This document shows positions 46,723-55,965 of a stretch of 64,000 nucleotides of DNA, piece by piece. A model generated the notes under the pieces. That model was not told the DNA's origin and ran no database searches. It worked only from the letters and a program-made list of their open reading frames with translations. The DNA lies in NCBI RefSeq assembly GCF_001270065.2, contig NZ_LFYT02000005.1, positions 1 to 64,000 of the forward strand, read 5' to 3'. The first letter of the stretch is position 1, and each line of letters starts with the position of its first letter. Made by a program: the position numbers and the translations under genes. This stretch comes from Limnohabitans planktonicus II-D5 (lineage in GTDB: Bacteria > Pseudomonadota > Gammaproteobacteria > Burkholderiales > Burkholderiaceae_C).

Positions 46723-47823
46723 ATGACCCAGCCCATCGTCAACCTGCAAGACCACGAACAGGCCGCACAAGCGGCTCTGAGCGAGGCGGCTTGGGCCTAT
46801 TTCAGCGGCGGTGCAGCAGACGAAATCACACTGCGCCACAACGTGGCCGCTTGGCAAAGTCTGCGTTTGTCGCCGCGCGTTTTGCAAGACCTGCGCGGTG
46901 GCCACACGCGTTGCCGTTTGCTGGGCCGCGACTGGCCCATGCCGCTGCTGGTGGCGCCCATGGCTTACCAGCGCTGGGCCCATGCCGATGGGGAATCGGG
47001 CATGGCTTTGGCCGCCGCCGCGCAAGGCTGCGGCATGGTGTTGTCCCACCAGACCAGCACGCCCATGCACGACGTGGCGGCGCTGGTGGCTTCAGACGCC
47101 GAACGTGGCCCCTTGTGGTTTCAGCTCTATTGGCTGGCCGATCGGGGGGCCATGCACGAGCTGTTGGCACAGGTTGAAGCCGCTGGTTTTGAAGCCCTGG
47201 TGCTCACGGTGGACGCCCCGGTACACGGCGTGCGAGACCGCGAACGCCGCCACGGCATGCCTTTGCCCGAGGGCGTGAAGGCGGTGCATTGGAAGGCCCC
47301 CGACAACAGCCCTGCAAAAACCCACGCCCAAGGCCTGTGCGCTGGCTTGGCCGATGCCGCCCCCACCTGGGCCGATGTGCAGTGGTTGATTGGCCAGACC
47401 CGCCTGCCCGTGCTGCTCAAGGGCATCACCCACCCGCAAGACGCTGTGCAAGCGCTGAATCTGGGCGCAGCAGGTGTGATCGTGAGCAACCACGGCGGCC
47501 GCGTGCTCGACACCCTGCCGGCCACGGCCGAGTTACTGCCGCGCATCGTGCAAGCCGTTCGCCAGCACCACCCACAAGCGCCGGTGCTGGTCGATGGTGG
47601 CATCCGGCGTGGCACCGATGTGTTCAAAGCACTGGCCCTGGGGGCTGATGCCGCGCTGATTGGCCGCCCTGCCCTGTATGGCCTGGCCCATGCGGGCGCA
47701 CGCGGTGCAGCGCATGTGCTGCGCCTGCTGCGCGACGAGTTCGAAACCACCATGGCTTTGACGGGTTGCGCGCACCTTCAAGACATTGACATCGATCGTT
47801 TGTGGCCTCTGCAGACCGTTTGA
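46723..47823 (+). CDS. FMN-dependent alpha-hydroxyacid oxidase/dehydrogenase
   Basis: A 366-residue LldD/glycolate-oxidase-family protein. MPLLVAPMAYQRWAHADGE and QLYW bind FMN, ASNHGG-like VSNHGGRVLDTLP holds the catalytic His, and VLVDGGIRRGTDVFKALALGA binds the FMN phosphate. The family oxidises lactate, glycolate or mandelate. Its place inside an iron operon, between piuC and tonB, is unusual and suggests a flavin enzyme used under iron limitation or for siderophore-derived hydroxyacids. Confidence 0.87.
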   Translation: MTQPIVNLQDHEQAAQAALSEAAWAYFSGGAADEITLRHNVAAWQSLRLSPRVLQDLRGGHTRCRLLGRDWPMPLLVAPMAYQRWAHADGESGMALAAAAQGCGMVLSHQTSTPMHDVAALVASDAERGPLWFQLYWLADRGAMHELLAQVEAAGFEALVLTVDAPVHGVRDRERRHGMPLPEGVKAVHWKAPDNSPAKTHAQGLCAGLADAAPTWADVQWLIGQTRLPVLLKGITHPQDAVQALNLGAAGVIVSNHGGRVLDTLPATAELLPRIVQAVRQHHPQAPVLVDGGIRRGTDVFKALALGADAALIGRPALYGLAHAGARGAAHVLRLLRDEFETTMALTGCAHLQDIDIDRLWPLQTV

Positions 47824-47853
47824 TGCCCCTTGATTTCCTTTGAGCCCCACTTT

Positions 47854-48576
47854 ATGCAAGCAGCCCATCTTGAAGAACCGATGCATCGGCCCCACCGCAC
47901 TCATCCAAGCCGCGCCTGGCGCGTGACCGGTGCGGTGATGCTGGGCCACGTTGGCGTGGCTTGCTTGCTCGGCAGCGGATTATTGACCCGCGTGGTCCCC
48001 GCAGGCGCACCCGACAACGTGATCATGGCCAGCGTGGTCATAGATGCCCCCGCCCCGGCCGCACCCAAGCCTGAACCGGCGAAACCCCAAACCCAAGCCA
48101 AAACCAAACCTGACCCCGAGCGGCAGCCCCAGGCCAAGCCCATCAGCCCTCCCGTGCAACCCGCGCCTGTGCTGTCACGCACAGCCCCCAGCGATGCCGC
48201 GCCCATCGTGCCAAGCGCTGCGCCTGCCCCGGCCACACCTGCCGCACTGCAGGCAGGCAACCAGCGCCCGGCCAACAACCCCACAGCGGCGGCCGTGGTG
48301 CTGCCGTCCACCAGCGCCGACTACCTGAACAACCCGGCCCCACCCTACCCGCGCCAAAGCAAACGCCTGGGCGAGCAAGGCACCGTCATCATTCGCGTCT
48401 TGATCACGCCCGAGGGCCGCGCCGAAAAGGCCGAAATCCGAACATCCAGCGGTTACTTGCGCCTGGACGAGACCGCCCTTTCCACCGTGCAGCGCTGGCG
48501 CTTTGTGCCCGGCCAACGCAACGGCGCGCCCGAGGCCATGTGGTTCAACGTGCCCATCCGCTTTGTGCTGGACTGA
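47854..48576 (+). CDS. tonB: Energy transducer TonB
   Basis: A 240-residue protein with one N-terminal membrane helix (VTGAVMLGHVGVACLLGSGLL), a long Pro/Ala/Lys periplasmic spacer (about residues 55-145) and the TonB C-terminal domain (NPAPPYPRQSKRLGEQGTV, ETALSTVQRWRFVPG). It transmits proton-motive force to receptors such as that at 43674. The ATG at 47854 is chosen; MHRPH at 47881 is an alternative. exbB and exbD follow directly. Confidence 0.92.
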   Translation: MQAAHLEEPMHRPHRTHPSRAWRVTGAVMLGHVGVACLLGSGLLTRVVPAGAPDNVIMASVVIDAPAPAAPKPEPAKPQTQAKTKPDPERQPQAKPISPPVQPAPVLSRTAPSDAAPIVPSAAPAPATPAALQAGNQRPANNPTAAAVVLPSTSADYLNNPAPPYPRQSKRLGEQGTVIIRVLITPEGRAEKAEIRTSSGYLRLDETALSTVQRWRFVPGQRNGAPEAMWFNVPIRFVLD

Positions 48577-48639
48577 TTCGCCCCCACCGGCCCGACTGCC
48601 CACCATTTTTTGCCCGATCCCATTCACAGGAGTTTTTTC

Positions 48640-49368
48640 ATGCCCGAATCATTTGGCCTCACCCACATCTGGACCCAAGGGGACGCCGTCACCCGCCTGA
48701 TCCTCATCGCACTGATCGGCATGTCGGTCACCAGCTGGGTCGTCATCGTGCTCAAGGCGCTGGACGTGTGGAAACACAAACAAAGTGCCTTGAGCAGCGA
48801 ACAGTTCTGGCACTCCACCAGTCTGGCCGAAGGCTTGGCCGTGCTCAGCCACCGCCCGGACAACATGTTCCACACGCTGGCCCAAGTGGGGCAAGAGGCC
48901 ACAGAACACCACCAGGCGGCACAAAAACAGTTGCATGACCGTCTGGACGTGAGCGACTGGGTCACGCGCAGCCTGCGCAACTGCATTGACGACCACACCA
49001 GCCGCCTGCAAAACGGCCTGGCCATCCTGGCGTCGATTGGCTCCACCGCCCCGTTCGTGGGTTTGTTTGGCACCGTCTGGGGCATCTACCACGCGCTGGT
49101 GGCCATCGGCGCCACCGGCAACGCCAGCATCGACGCGGTAGCTGGCCCGATTGGCGAAACCCTGATCATGACGGCGCTGGGCCTGGCCGTGGCCATTCCG
49201 GCGGTGCTGGGCTACAACGCCCTGGTGCGTGGCAACAAATTCATCATCGCCCGCATGAACCGTTTTGCGCATGATCTGCACGCCTATTACGTGACCGGTG
49301 CCCGCGTGAGCCCGTCGGCGCAGGCCAATCACCCATCCCACCTTGCTGCAGCGCATGTTGGCCACTGA
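48640..49368 (+). CDS. exbB: Biopolymer transport protein ExbB
   Basis: A 242-residue MotA/TolQ/ExbB proton-channel protein with three membrane spans. ASIGSTAPFVGLFGTVWGIY and GPIGETLIMTALGLAVAIPA are the conserved spans 2 and 3. It forms the energising complex with ExbD and TonB. CAGGAG precedes the ATG at 48640. Confidence 0.95.
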   Translation: MPESFGLTHIWTQGDAVTRLILIALIGMSVTSWVVIVLKALDVWKHKQSALSSEQFWHSTSLAEGLAVLSHRPDNMFHTLAQVGQEATEHHQAAQKQLHDRLDVSDWVTRSLRNCIDDHTSRLQNGLAILASIGSTAPFVGLFGTVWGIYHALVAIGATGNASIDAVAGPIGETLIMTALGLAVAIPAVLGYNALVRGNKFIIARMNRFAHDLHAYYVTGARVSPSAQANHPSHLAAAHVGH

Positions 49369-49397
49369 GCAGCTGACCTGCCGACCAGGAAACCCGC

Positions 49398-49807
<410 letters not shown>

Positions 49808-49811
<4 letters not shown>

Positions 49812-50041
49812 GCATCAAATCGCCTGTGACTGGGCCAACAGACACCACAAGCGCAACCATTGCGCCAGAAATGCCTGAGTCGCTGGCGGCTTCGCCCCGC
49901 AACGCAAGCCGGCCATCCCGTACGCGCACGCTGGACAGCCATGACCTCTTGGGCGAGCAGGCCCTGGTGCTGATTCGCCACTTGGGCGAAATCTATCGCC
50001 TGCAAACCACACGGCAAGGCAAATTGATCCTGACCAAATAA
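49808..50041 (+). CDS. hemP: Hemin uptake protein HemP
   Basis: A 77-residue HemP-family protein. The conserved C-terminal half is LDSHDLLGEQALVLIRHLGE followed by IYRLQTTRQGKLILTK; the N-terminal half is low-complexity. HemP is linked to haem and iron acquisition in betaproteobacteria and is usually Fur-controlled. It is translationally coupled to exbD and closes the iron operon. Confidence 0.88.
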
Positions 50042-50062
50042 AAACCCGGCAAGCATGCCGGG
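50040..50062 (-). terminator. Rho-independent terminator for the minus-strand gene at 50114
   Basis: CCCGGCA/TGCCGGG with a 4-base loop (50045-50062); on the minus strand it is followed by TTTTTATTT, running into the hemP stop codon. On the plus strand there is no T-run. Confidence 0.75.
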
Positions 50063-50113
50063 CGTGAAGTTCTCAAGACCCAGCGGGAAAGCCCCGCTGG
50101 CAGCCGCAGCCGT

Positions 50114-50416
50114 TCACAAAAACTTGACCCGCCCCTGCAAGGCCTGCAGCGTCATTTGCGGGGCAGACTCCCCAGCCCCCACCACCACGCCGACCCCCGC
50201 CACCGGTGCCAAGCTGTCGAGCTGGAAACGGCCCACGCCCGGGGTCTGGCGGATGAAGCATTTTTCGTCAAAAAACAAACGGTCCCCATTCGCATTGATT
50301 TCGTCGCTGTCGATGGTTTCAAAACCGATCAGCTGACGGATCGCCTCCAGCCCGCCGTCCCAAAGGACGGGGGTGATGGTTTTGGCGGTGGGGTCGATCA
50401 CAAAACACGTCATCAC
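50114..50416 (-). CDS. Conserved-looking small protein of unknown function
   Basis: A 100-residue protein without signal peptide or cysteine motif beyond two lone Cys. It starts MMTCFVIDPTAKTITPVLWD and continues through a DSDEINANGDRLFFDEKCF stretch. It has its own terminator 50 bp downstream and lies 32 bp after ahpF in the same direction, so it may be co-transcribed with ahpF. No family recognised. Confidence 0.6.
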   Translation of the reverse strand: MMTCFVIDPTAKTITPVLWDGGLEAIRQLIGFETIDSDEINANGDRLFFDEKCFIRQTPGVGRFQLDSLAPVAGVGVVVGAGESAPQMTLQALQGRVKFL

Positions 50417-50448
50417 AGGACTCCTGGCAGGGGTGAAAAACCGCCAGC

Positions 50449-52053
50449 TTAAACGGCTTCGGCGTGTGCGGGTGTTGGGGCTTCACTCACCGGCAAGGCA
50501 GGCATGCGGATCAGGTGGTCAAAAGCGCTCAAGGCGGCTTTGGCACCCTCGCCTGCGGCAATGACGATCTGCTTGTAAGGCACGGTGGTGCAGTCACCCG
50601 CTGCAAACACGCCGGGCACATTGGTGTGGCCCTTGGCGTCCACCACGATCTCGCCAAATTTGCTCAGCTCCAGAGTCCCTTTGAGGAATTCGGTGTTGGG
50701 CACCAGGCCGATTTGCACGAACACGCCTTCCAGCTCGACCCAGTGGTCATCGCCCGTGGTGCGGTCCTTGTAGCGGATGCCATTGACCTTGCCGTCTGCG
50801 CCCGTGATTTCGGTCGTCTGCGCGTGGGTGTGGATCGTGACGTTGGTCAGGCTCTTGAGCTTGCTCACCAAGACCGCGTCGGCCTTGAGCTGGTCGGCAA
50901 ATTCAAACACCGTGACGTGCTTGACGATGCCCGCCAAGTCAATGGCCGCTTCGATGCCCGAATTGCCGCCACCGATCACGGCGGTGCGCTTGCCCTTGAA
51001 CAAGGGGCCGTCGCAGTGCGGGCAGTAGGCCACGCCCTTGTTTTTGTACTCGGCTTCGCCGGGCACGTTGACATTGCGCCAACGGGCACCCGTGGACAGG
51101 ATGACCGAGCGGGCTTTCAAGCTGGCACCGTTGGCCATCTGCACTTCGATCAGGCCGCCGGGCTGGCTGGCGGGGATGATTTTGTCGGCACGCTGCAAGT
51201 TCATGATGTCCACCTCGTAGTGGCGAACTTGCGCTTCCAAGGCTGCCGCAAACTTGGGGCCATCGGTCTCGAGCACCGAGATGTAGTTTTCAATCGCCAT
51301 GGTGTCATTGGTCTGGCCGCCAAAACGCTCAGCCGCCACACCCACGCGGATGCCTTTGCGAGCGGCGTACACGGCAGCGGCCGCCCCGGCCGGGCCACCG
51401 CCCACCACCAACACGTCAAACGGGTCTTTGGCGCTGAGCTTGGCGGCATCGCGTTCACCGGCGTTGGTGTCGAGCTTGGCCACGATTTCTTCCACCGACA
51501 TGCGGCCCGAGCCAAACACCTGACCGTTCAAGAACACCATGGGCACGGCCATGATCTGACGCGCCTCGACTTCGGCCTGGAAGGCACCGCCTTCGATGAC
51601 CACGGTTTTCACATTCGGGTTCACGATGGCCATGAGCGACAGCGCCTGCACCACATCGGGGCAGTTGTGGCAGCTGAGCGACATGTAGACCTCGAAATTG
51701 AAGTCGCCTTCCAGCGCTTTGATGCTGTCGATCACGTCTTGCTCGACCTTGGGCGGGTGTCCACCGGTCCAGAGCAAGGCCAACACCAAAGAAGTGAACT
51801 CGTGGCCCAGCGGCAAACCGGCAAAGCGCACACCGGTACTTTGGCCTTCACGCGCCACCACAAAAGAAGGCTTGCGAGCGTCATTGCCGGAAGTGTCCAG
51901 CGTGACCTTGTCCGACAGACCCACGATGGTTTCCAGCAGTTGCTTCATCTCCACGCCCGTCTCGCTGTCGTCGAGCGAGGCCATCAGGCAAATCGGATGG
52001 CGCAGCAGGGCCAGGTATTGCTGCAATTGGGCTTTGAGGGTGTCGTCGAGCAT
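50449..52053 (-). CDS. ahpF: Alkyl hydroperoxide reductase subunit F
   Basis: A 534-residue flavoprotein that passes NADH electrons to AhpC. The N-terminal thioredoxin-like double fold has the redox pair in [12 protein letters not shown]. The thioredoxin-reductase part has FAD motif [20 protein letters not shown], redox [13 protein letters not shown] motif [18 protein letters not shown] and [15 protein letters not shown]. Length and order are those of AhpF, 165 bp downstream of ahpC. Confidence 0.96.
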   Translation of the reverse strand: MLDDTLKAQLQQYLALLRHPICLMASLDDSETGVEMKQLLETIVGLSDKVTLDTSGNDARKPSFVVAREGQSTGVRFAGLPLGHEFTSLVLALLWTGGHPPKVEQDVIDSIKALEGDFNFEVYMSLSCHNCPDVVQALSLMAIVNPNVKTVVIEGGAFQAEVEARQIMAVPMVFLNGQVFGSGRMSVEEIVAKLDTNAGERDAAKLSAKDPFDVLVVGGGPAGAAAAVYAARKGIRVGVAAERFGGQTNDTMAIENYISVLETDGPKFAAALEAQVRHYEVDIMNLQRADKIIPASQPGGLIEVQMANGASLKARSVILSTGARWRNVNVPGEAEYKNKGVAYCPHCDGPLFKGKRTAVIGGGNSGIEAAIDLAGIVKHVTVFEFADQLKADAVLVSKLKSLTNVTIHTHAQTTEITGADGKVNGIRYKDRTTGDDHWVELEGVFVQIGLVPNTEFLKGTLELSKFGEIVVDAKGHTNVPGVFAAGDCTTVPYKQIVIAAGEGAKAALSAFDHLIRMPALPVSEAPTPAHAEAV

Positions 52054-52137
52054 GGTGTTCTCCGGTTTCAGGCTGCATTCGTCCCCGGCCCACGCTTGTG
52101 GCGGGGCCTCGGACAGAGGGGGGGTTTGGGGGAAATC

Positions 52138-52204
52138 GTTGAGGACAGCACAGGCCCAGCTTGTGGCCCGGTTGTGCTGTGCTCAACGCCCTGCGATACA
52201 GGGC
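52138..52204. other. Two adjacent stem-loops between ahpC and ahpF
   Basis: GTTGAGGACAGCACA (52138-52152) pairs with TGTGCTGTGCTCAAC (52173-52187), fourteen of fifteen positions, with GGCC/GGCC pairing inside the 20-base loop. GCCCTG/CAGGGC follows at 52188-52204. No T-run follows on the transcribed (minus) strand, so partial termination or mRNA stabilisation of ahpC is more likely than full termination. Confidence 0.7.
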
Positions 52205-52218
52205 GCAGAGGTCAAGAA

Positions 52219-52791
52219 TTAGATCTTGCCGACCAGGTCGATGGAAGGAGCCAAAGTCTTGGCGCCTTCTTTCCACTTGGCGGGGCACACTTGGCCGGGG
52301 TTGGCGGCGGTGTACTGAGCGGCTTTGAGCTTGCGCAGGGTCTCGGACACGTCGCGGGCGATCTCGTTGGAGTGCACTTCGGCGGTCTTGATCATGCCTT
52401 CGGGGTTGATGATGAAGGTGCCGCGCAGTGCCAGGCCTTCTTCTTCAATGTGCACGCCAAATGCGCGTGTCAGCTGGTGTGTCGGGTCGCCAACCAACGG
52501 GAACTTGGCCTTGCCCACGGCAAGCGAAGTCTCGTGCCACACTTTGTGCGAGAAGTGGGTGTCGGTGGTCACGATGTAGACCTCGGCACCAGCTTTCTGG
52601 AACTCGGCGTAGTTGTCAGCCGCGTCTTCGATTTCGGTGGGGCAGTTGAAGGTGAAGGCTGCGGGCATGAAAATCAGCACGGACCACTCGCCCTTGAGGG
52701 TTTCGTTGGACACCTGCACGAACTTGCCATTGTGGAAAGCCTGGGTTTTGAAAGGCTGAACTTGGGTATTGATCAAAGAGGACACGGTCAT
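52219..52791 (-). CDS. ahpC: Alkyl hydroperoxide reductase subunit C (peroxiredoxin)
   Basis: A 190-residue 2-Cys peroxiredoxin. The peroxidatic cysteine is in PAAFTFNCPTEIED, the resolving one in GQVCPAKWKEG. It reduces hydrogen peroxide and organic hydroperoxides using AhpF. The ATG at 52791 begins MTVSSLINTQVQPFK; the frame is open to 52848 but has no better start. Confidence 0.97.
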   Translation of the reverse strand: MTVSSLINTQVQPFKTQAFHNGKFVQVSNETLKGEWSVLIFMPAAFTFNCPTEIEDAADNYAEFQKAGAEVYIVTTDTHFSHKVWHETSLAVGKAKFPLVGDPTHQLTRAFGVHIEEEGLALRGTFIINPEGMIKTAEVHSNEIARDVSETLRKLKAAQYTAANPGQVCPAKWKEGAKTLAPSIDLVGKI

Positions 52792-52820
52792 TTCCTTTGG
52801 GTGGTTTAAAAAAACTATCG

Positions 52821-52879
52821 AATGAGAAAACTCATTGGTCGCAATCATAAAACAACCTAGGGTTTCTACTCATGAGTAG
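52821..52879. promoter_or_regulatory. Palindromes upstream of ahpC
   Basis: CTACTCATGAGTAG (52866-52879) is a perfect 14-bp palindrome, and AATGAG/CTCATT (52821-52836) an inverted repeat with an A4 loop. Both share the element ACTCAT/ATGAGT and lie within 90 bp of the ahpC start, so they could bind a peroxide or redox regulator. A clear OxyR pattern of four spaced ATAG/CTAT boxes was not found. Confidence 0.4.
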
Positions 52880-52912
52880 TTTCTATCGACCCCATAGGAA
52901 AAAGCTTTCAAC

Positions 52913-53359
52913 TCAAGCCCTCCGATTTATTCCTATACTCCCCTGAGCCAAACCCATGGCCAAAACCAACCAAGCCAATATCCATGCCGCGCCGCCCCAA
53001 GGCACCAGGGCGCGCAGGGCATCCCAAGCCCACACATGGCGGGCATAGAGGTTGAAGCTGAACAAGACCAAACCGACCAGCATGAGCCAGCCTGCCGCCT
53101 GCAGCCAACGCGACGCCCCGCAGACCCGAAGCGCCAACCCTGTGAACAACAAAGCCAGCGAATGAAATTGCTGCTGGCTCAAAGCGGTTTGCACCGCCGG
53201 GGGCACGCCCGCGGCAAACACTGGCAAATGCGCGAAGGCGGCGCTGAACACCACGCTGGCGCAAGCGCTGATCGCCCCCAGGACCAGAAACCACCGGGCC
53301 GACAGAGGCCAGACTTCTGGCGAGGAAATTGAGGTGGAAGCAGAAGACGGGATGGACAT
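52913..53359 (-). CDS. DUF423-family membrane protein
   Basis: A 148-residue protein with four hydrophobic segments. The pattern FLVLGAISACASVVFSAAFA, QQQFHSLALLFTGLAL, LVGLVLFSFNLYARHV and WGGAAWILAWLVLAMGLAQG fits DUF423 (YgdD-like) inner-membrane proteins of unknown function. The ATG at 53359 (MSIPSSAS) is preferred; the frame is open to 53398. It lies between ahpC and cfa without tight linkage. Confidence 0.75.
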   Translation of the reverse strand: MSIPSSASTSISSPEVWPLSARWFLVLGAISACASVVFSAAFAHLPVFAAGVPPAVQTALSQQQFHSLALLFTGLALRVCGASRWLQAAGWLMLVGLVLFSFNLYARHVWAWDALRALVPWGGAAWILAWLVLAMGLAQGSIGINRRA

Positions 53360-53455
53360 GAGGTGCAGCGCACAAAGCGAAGAATGGAAACAGCGCATTG
53401 GAGCACGGCTTTGTGCAGCTGATTGAATTGGCGTCTGGCACTGCGCCGCCGCCCC

Positions 53456-54625
53456 TCACATCAGCGGCCTGCGGTAGCCCCCTGCCTGACCGCAGGGCGA
53501 CAGCACCACCTGCCAAAGCTGGTTGTCACGGGCGCGGAATGTGCCTGCGCAGCACAGTAGGTAATAGCGCCACATGCGGTAAAAGCGCTCGCCATACCGG
53601 TCTTTCAGCGCGGGCCAGGCCGCCTCAAAGCGTTCATGCCAGGCCATCAGGGTTTTGTCATAGTCTTCGCCAAAGTTGTGCCAGTCTTCCATGACGAAAT
53701 CTTCTTCGCTGTAAAACGCGATTTCTGAGGCCGAGGGCAAGGCCCCGTTGGGGAAAATGTATTTTTCAATCCAGGGATCGATCCCCGCACCCGCCTGATT
53801 TTTGCCAATGGTGTGCAACAAAAACAGGCCATCATCCCGCAAGCAACGCCGGGCCATGTCAAAGAAAGTGCGGTAGTTTTTCTGCCCCACATGTTCGAAC
53901 ATGCCCACCGAGGCAATGCGGTCAAAGCGCTGCTCGCCTCGTTCATTGAACTGCCTGTAATCGGTCAGCTCAAAGCGCACCGGCAAATCGCCTGCTTTTT
54001 CAGCGCCCAGGCGGGCCTGTTCTTTCGAGACGGTCAGGCCCACGCAACGGACTTGGTAATGGCGTGCAGCAAACAGCATCAGACTGCCCCATCCACAACC
54101 GATATCCAGCAAGGACATGCCCGGTTGCAACTGCAATTTTTGGCAAATCAAGTCGAGTTTCGCTTCTTGTGCCTGTTGCAGCGTCTGCGCTTGCGGCCAA
54201 TAGCCGCAGCTGTAGGCCATGGCCGGGTCCAGCATGGCCTCATACAAATTATTGCCCAGGTCGTAATGCGCCCGGCCCACCTGCCAAGCTCGTTGCTGAG
54301 ACTGCAGATTCGTCAAGCGGGCTTTCAAAGATGCCCACAACCAACCGGCGCGCCCCACCTGCTCGTCCAGCCGCGCCCGCAATATGCGGGTAATGAGTTC
54401 ATCGACTTGCTCGCAATCCCACCAACCGTCCATGTAACTCTCCCCCAAACCCAGGCTGCCTCGGGTCAGGATGCGGTCAAACGTTCCCGGGTGGTGAACC
54501 TGGATGTCCCAAGGCTTTGAGCCACCCACCGTGATGCCCGCCGTGGTCAATAATTTGGCCGCCCTGCGCCAGTTGTCATCCGTGCGAATCAAGCGCTGCG
54601 TCCCTAAAACCATGTCTGAAGCCAT
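53456..54625 (-). CDS. cfa: Cyclopropane-fatty-acyl-phospholipid synthase
   Basis: A 389-residue SAM-dependent enzyme that cyclopropanates unsaturated membrane lipids. HYDLGNNLYEAMLDPAMAYS, SAM motif LLDIGCGWGSLMLFAARHY, SVGMFEHVGQKNY and the active-site region around LLHTIGKNQAG are present. AGGAGA precedes the ATG at 54625. It is convergent with nothing and divergent from the SDR gene at 54831. Confidence 0.93.
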   Translation of the reverse strand: MASDMVLGTQRLIRTDDNWRRAAKLLTTAGITVGGSKPWDIQVHHPGTFDRILTRGSLGLGESYMDGWWDCEQVDELITRILRARLDEQVGRAGWLWASLKARLTNLQSQQRAWQVGRAHYDLGNNLYEAMLDPAMAYSCGYWPQAQTLQQAQEAKLDLICQKLQLQPGMSLLDIGCGWGSLMLFAARHYQVRCVGLTVSKEQARLGAEKAGDLPVRFELTDYRQFNERGEQRFDRIASVGMFEHVGQKNYRTFFDMARRCLRDDGLFLLHTIGKNQAGAGIDPWIEKYIFPNGALPSASEIAFYSEEDFVMEDWHNFGEDYDKTLMAWHERFEAAWPALKDRYGERFYRMWRYYLLCCAGTFRARDNQLWQVVLSPCGQAGGYRRPLM

Positions 54626-54784
54626 GCATTTCTCCTGAACTGAAGGCACTGGCCAGACATTGGCAAGTGACAAATCATGTTAGGCACGGCCCCAAGGGCT
54701 GCCCATCCACTTTTTGATGTAACAGCTCTACCCCATAACCATGAGCCTGAAACACGCCACTCGCGGGGAAGGGGGCATCCCTGT

Positions 54785-54812
54785 GCATAATTGACGTTGA
54801 CGTAACGTCAAC
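54785..54812 (+). promoter_or_regulatory. Promoter and palindromic operator of the SDR gene
   Basis: GTTGACGT, A, ACGTCAAC (54796-54812) is a perfect inverted repeat around one base. An extended -10, TGTGCATAAT (54781-54790), lies just upstream, so the palindrome covers the transcription start. The TTGACG-n-CGTCAA layout resembles sites of MerR-family acyl-CoA/leucine-catabolism regulators such as LiuR; the assignment is tentative. Confidence 0.55.
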
Positions 54813-54830
54813 CACATTCAGGAGAAAAAC

Positions 54831-55589
54831 ATGGACATTCAAGGCAAGGTTTTCATCGTCACCGGCGGCGCATCAGGCCTGGGCGAAGGCACAGCGCGCA
54901 TGCTGGCGGCCAACGGCGGCAAAGTCGTGATTGCCGACATGCAGGCCGAAAAAGGTGAAGCGATTGCCAAAGAACTGGGCGGCGCTTTCGTCAAGTGCGA
55001 CGTGAGCAACGAAGCAGACGGCCAGGCCGTGGTGGCCCAAGCCGTGTCCATGGGACGACTGTCTGGCCTGATCAACTGCGCGGGCATCGCCCCGGCCGAA
55101 AAAACCGTGGGCAAAAACGGTGCGCACAGCCTGGCCGTCTACACCAAGACCATCATGGTCAACCTGGTGGGCACCTTCAACATGATTCGCCTGGCGTCTG
55201 AGGCCATGTGCAAAAACGAGCCCGAAGCCACAGGCGAGCGCGGCGTGCTGATCAGCACCGCCAGCGTGGCCGCCTATGACGGCCAGATTGGCCAGGCCGC
55301 ATACGCCGCCTCCAAAGGCGGCGTGGTCGGCATGACGCTGCCCATTGCCCGAGACCTGGCCCGCAACGGCATCCGCAACATGACGATTGCCCCCGGCATC
55401 TTCGGCACCCCCATGCTGTTTGGCATGCCGCAAGAAGTGCAAGACGCCCTGGCTGCAGGCGTGCCCTTCCCCAGCCGCTTGGGCACTCCGCAGGACTACG
55501 CCAAATTGGCCCAACACATCATCGAAAACGACATGCTCAATGGCGAAGTGATCCGTCTGGATGGCGCGATCCGATTGGCACCGAAGTGA
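54831..55589 (+). CDS. Short-chain dehydrogenase, 3-hydroxyacyl-CoA dehydrogenase (HSD17B10-like)
   Basis: A 252-residue [23 protein letters not shown] is the cofactor motif, [15 protein letters not shown] and the catalytic YAASKGG follow. The long [20 protein letters not shown] stretch and the C-terminal [15 protein letters not shown] match type-2/HSD10 3-hydroxyacyl-CoA dehydrogenases of beta-oxidation or branched-chain breakdown. AGGAGAAA precedes the ATG. It stands alone, under the palindrome at 54796. Confidence 0.9.
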   Translation: MDIQGKVFIVTGGASGLGEGTARMLAANGGKVVIADMQAEKGEAIAKELGGAFVKCDVSNEADGQAVVAQAVSMGRLSGLINCAGIAPAEKTVGKNGAHSLAVYTKTIMVNLVGTFNMIRLASEAMCKNEPEATGERGVLISTASVAAYDGQIGQAAYAASKGGVVGMTLPIARDLARNGIRNMTIAPGIFGTPMLFGMPQEVQDALAAGVPFPSRLGTPQDYAKLAQHIIENDMLNGEVIRLDGAIRLAPK

Positions 55590-55607
55590 GCTGAAGGGTC
55601 GCCAAGC

Positions 55608-55628
55608 CGACCGCAGCATGGGCGGTCG
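55608..55628 (+). terminator. Candidate terminator after the SDR gene
   Basis: CGACCGC/GCGGTCG with a 7-base loop, 18 bases after the stop, followed by TCTTG. The stem is good but the T-run is short. Confidence 0.4.
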
Positions 55629-55683
55629 TCTTGACATCCAAGGACAGCTTGACCATCGGGCAAGGATTGGGTCTGATCAAACC

Positions 55684-55965
55684 ATCAAAGTTTTCAACCA
55701 TGAGCCTGTCCACGCAATCAAGCCCATCTCTTGACTCAAGAGCCATGCCGCAGAGATTGTGAAAGACTACGCCACCAACCCGGAGCCGCTCATCATCACC
55801 CCAAACGGGGAAGCCAAGATGGTGGTCATGGACATTGCCGAGTATGAAAGGCAACAAGAAACTTTTGCGCTGCTCAAGTGGGTGCCCCTGGGCCAGAAAG
55901 AATTGGCGCAGAGGCGTGTGAGCGACATGGATGCCTTTTTTGCAGAGATGGATCAACAGCCATGA
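55684..55965 (+). pseudogene. Phd/YefM-type antitoxin, disrupted
   Basis: In one frame the DNA reads KVFNHEPVHAIKPIS, stop (TGA at 55732-55734), LKSHAAEIVKDYATNPEPL, then IITPNGEAKMVVMDIAEYER to a stop at 55965. HAIKPISYLKSHAAEI is the usual wording of this antitoxin group, so TGA replaces the expected Tyr codon, and the codon where a start would be (55684) is ATC. An internal GTG at 55759 could give 68 residues lacking the DNA-binding N-terminus. It is followed by a toxin remnant. Confidence 0.65.

Noticed and set aside
50464..52809. Long plus-strand frame opposite ahpF and ahpC
   Set aside because: Both minus-strand genes have complete catalytic motifs; the opposing frame is His/Gly-rich shadow.
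52821..52900. OxyR site upstream of ahpC
   Set aside because: ATAG and CTAT tetramers occur but not in the required regular spacing.
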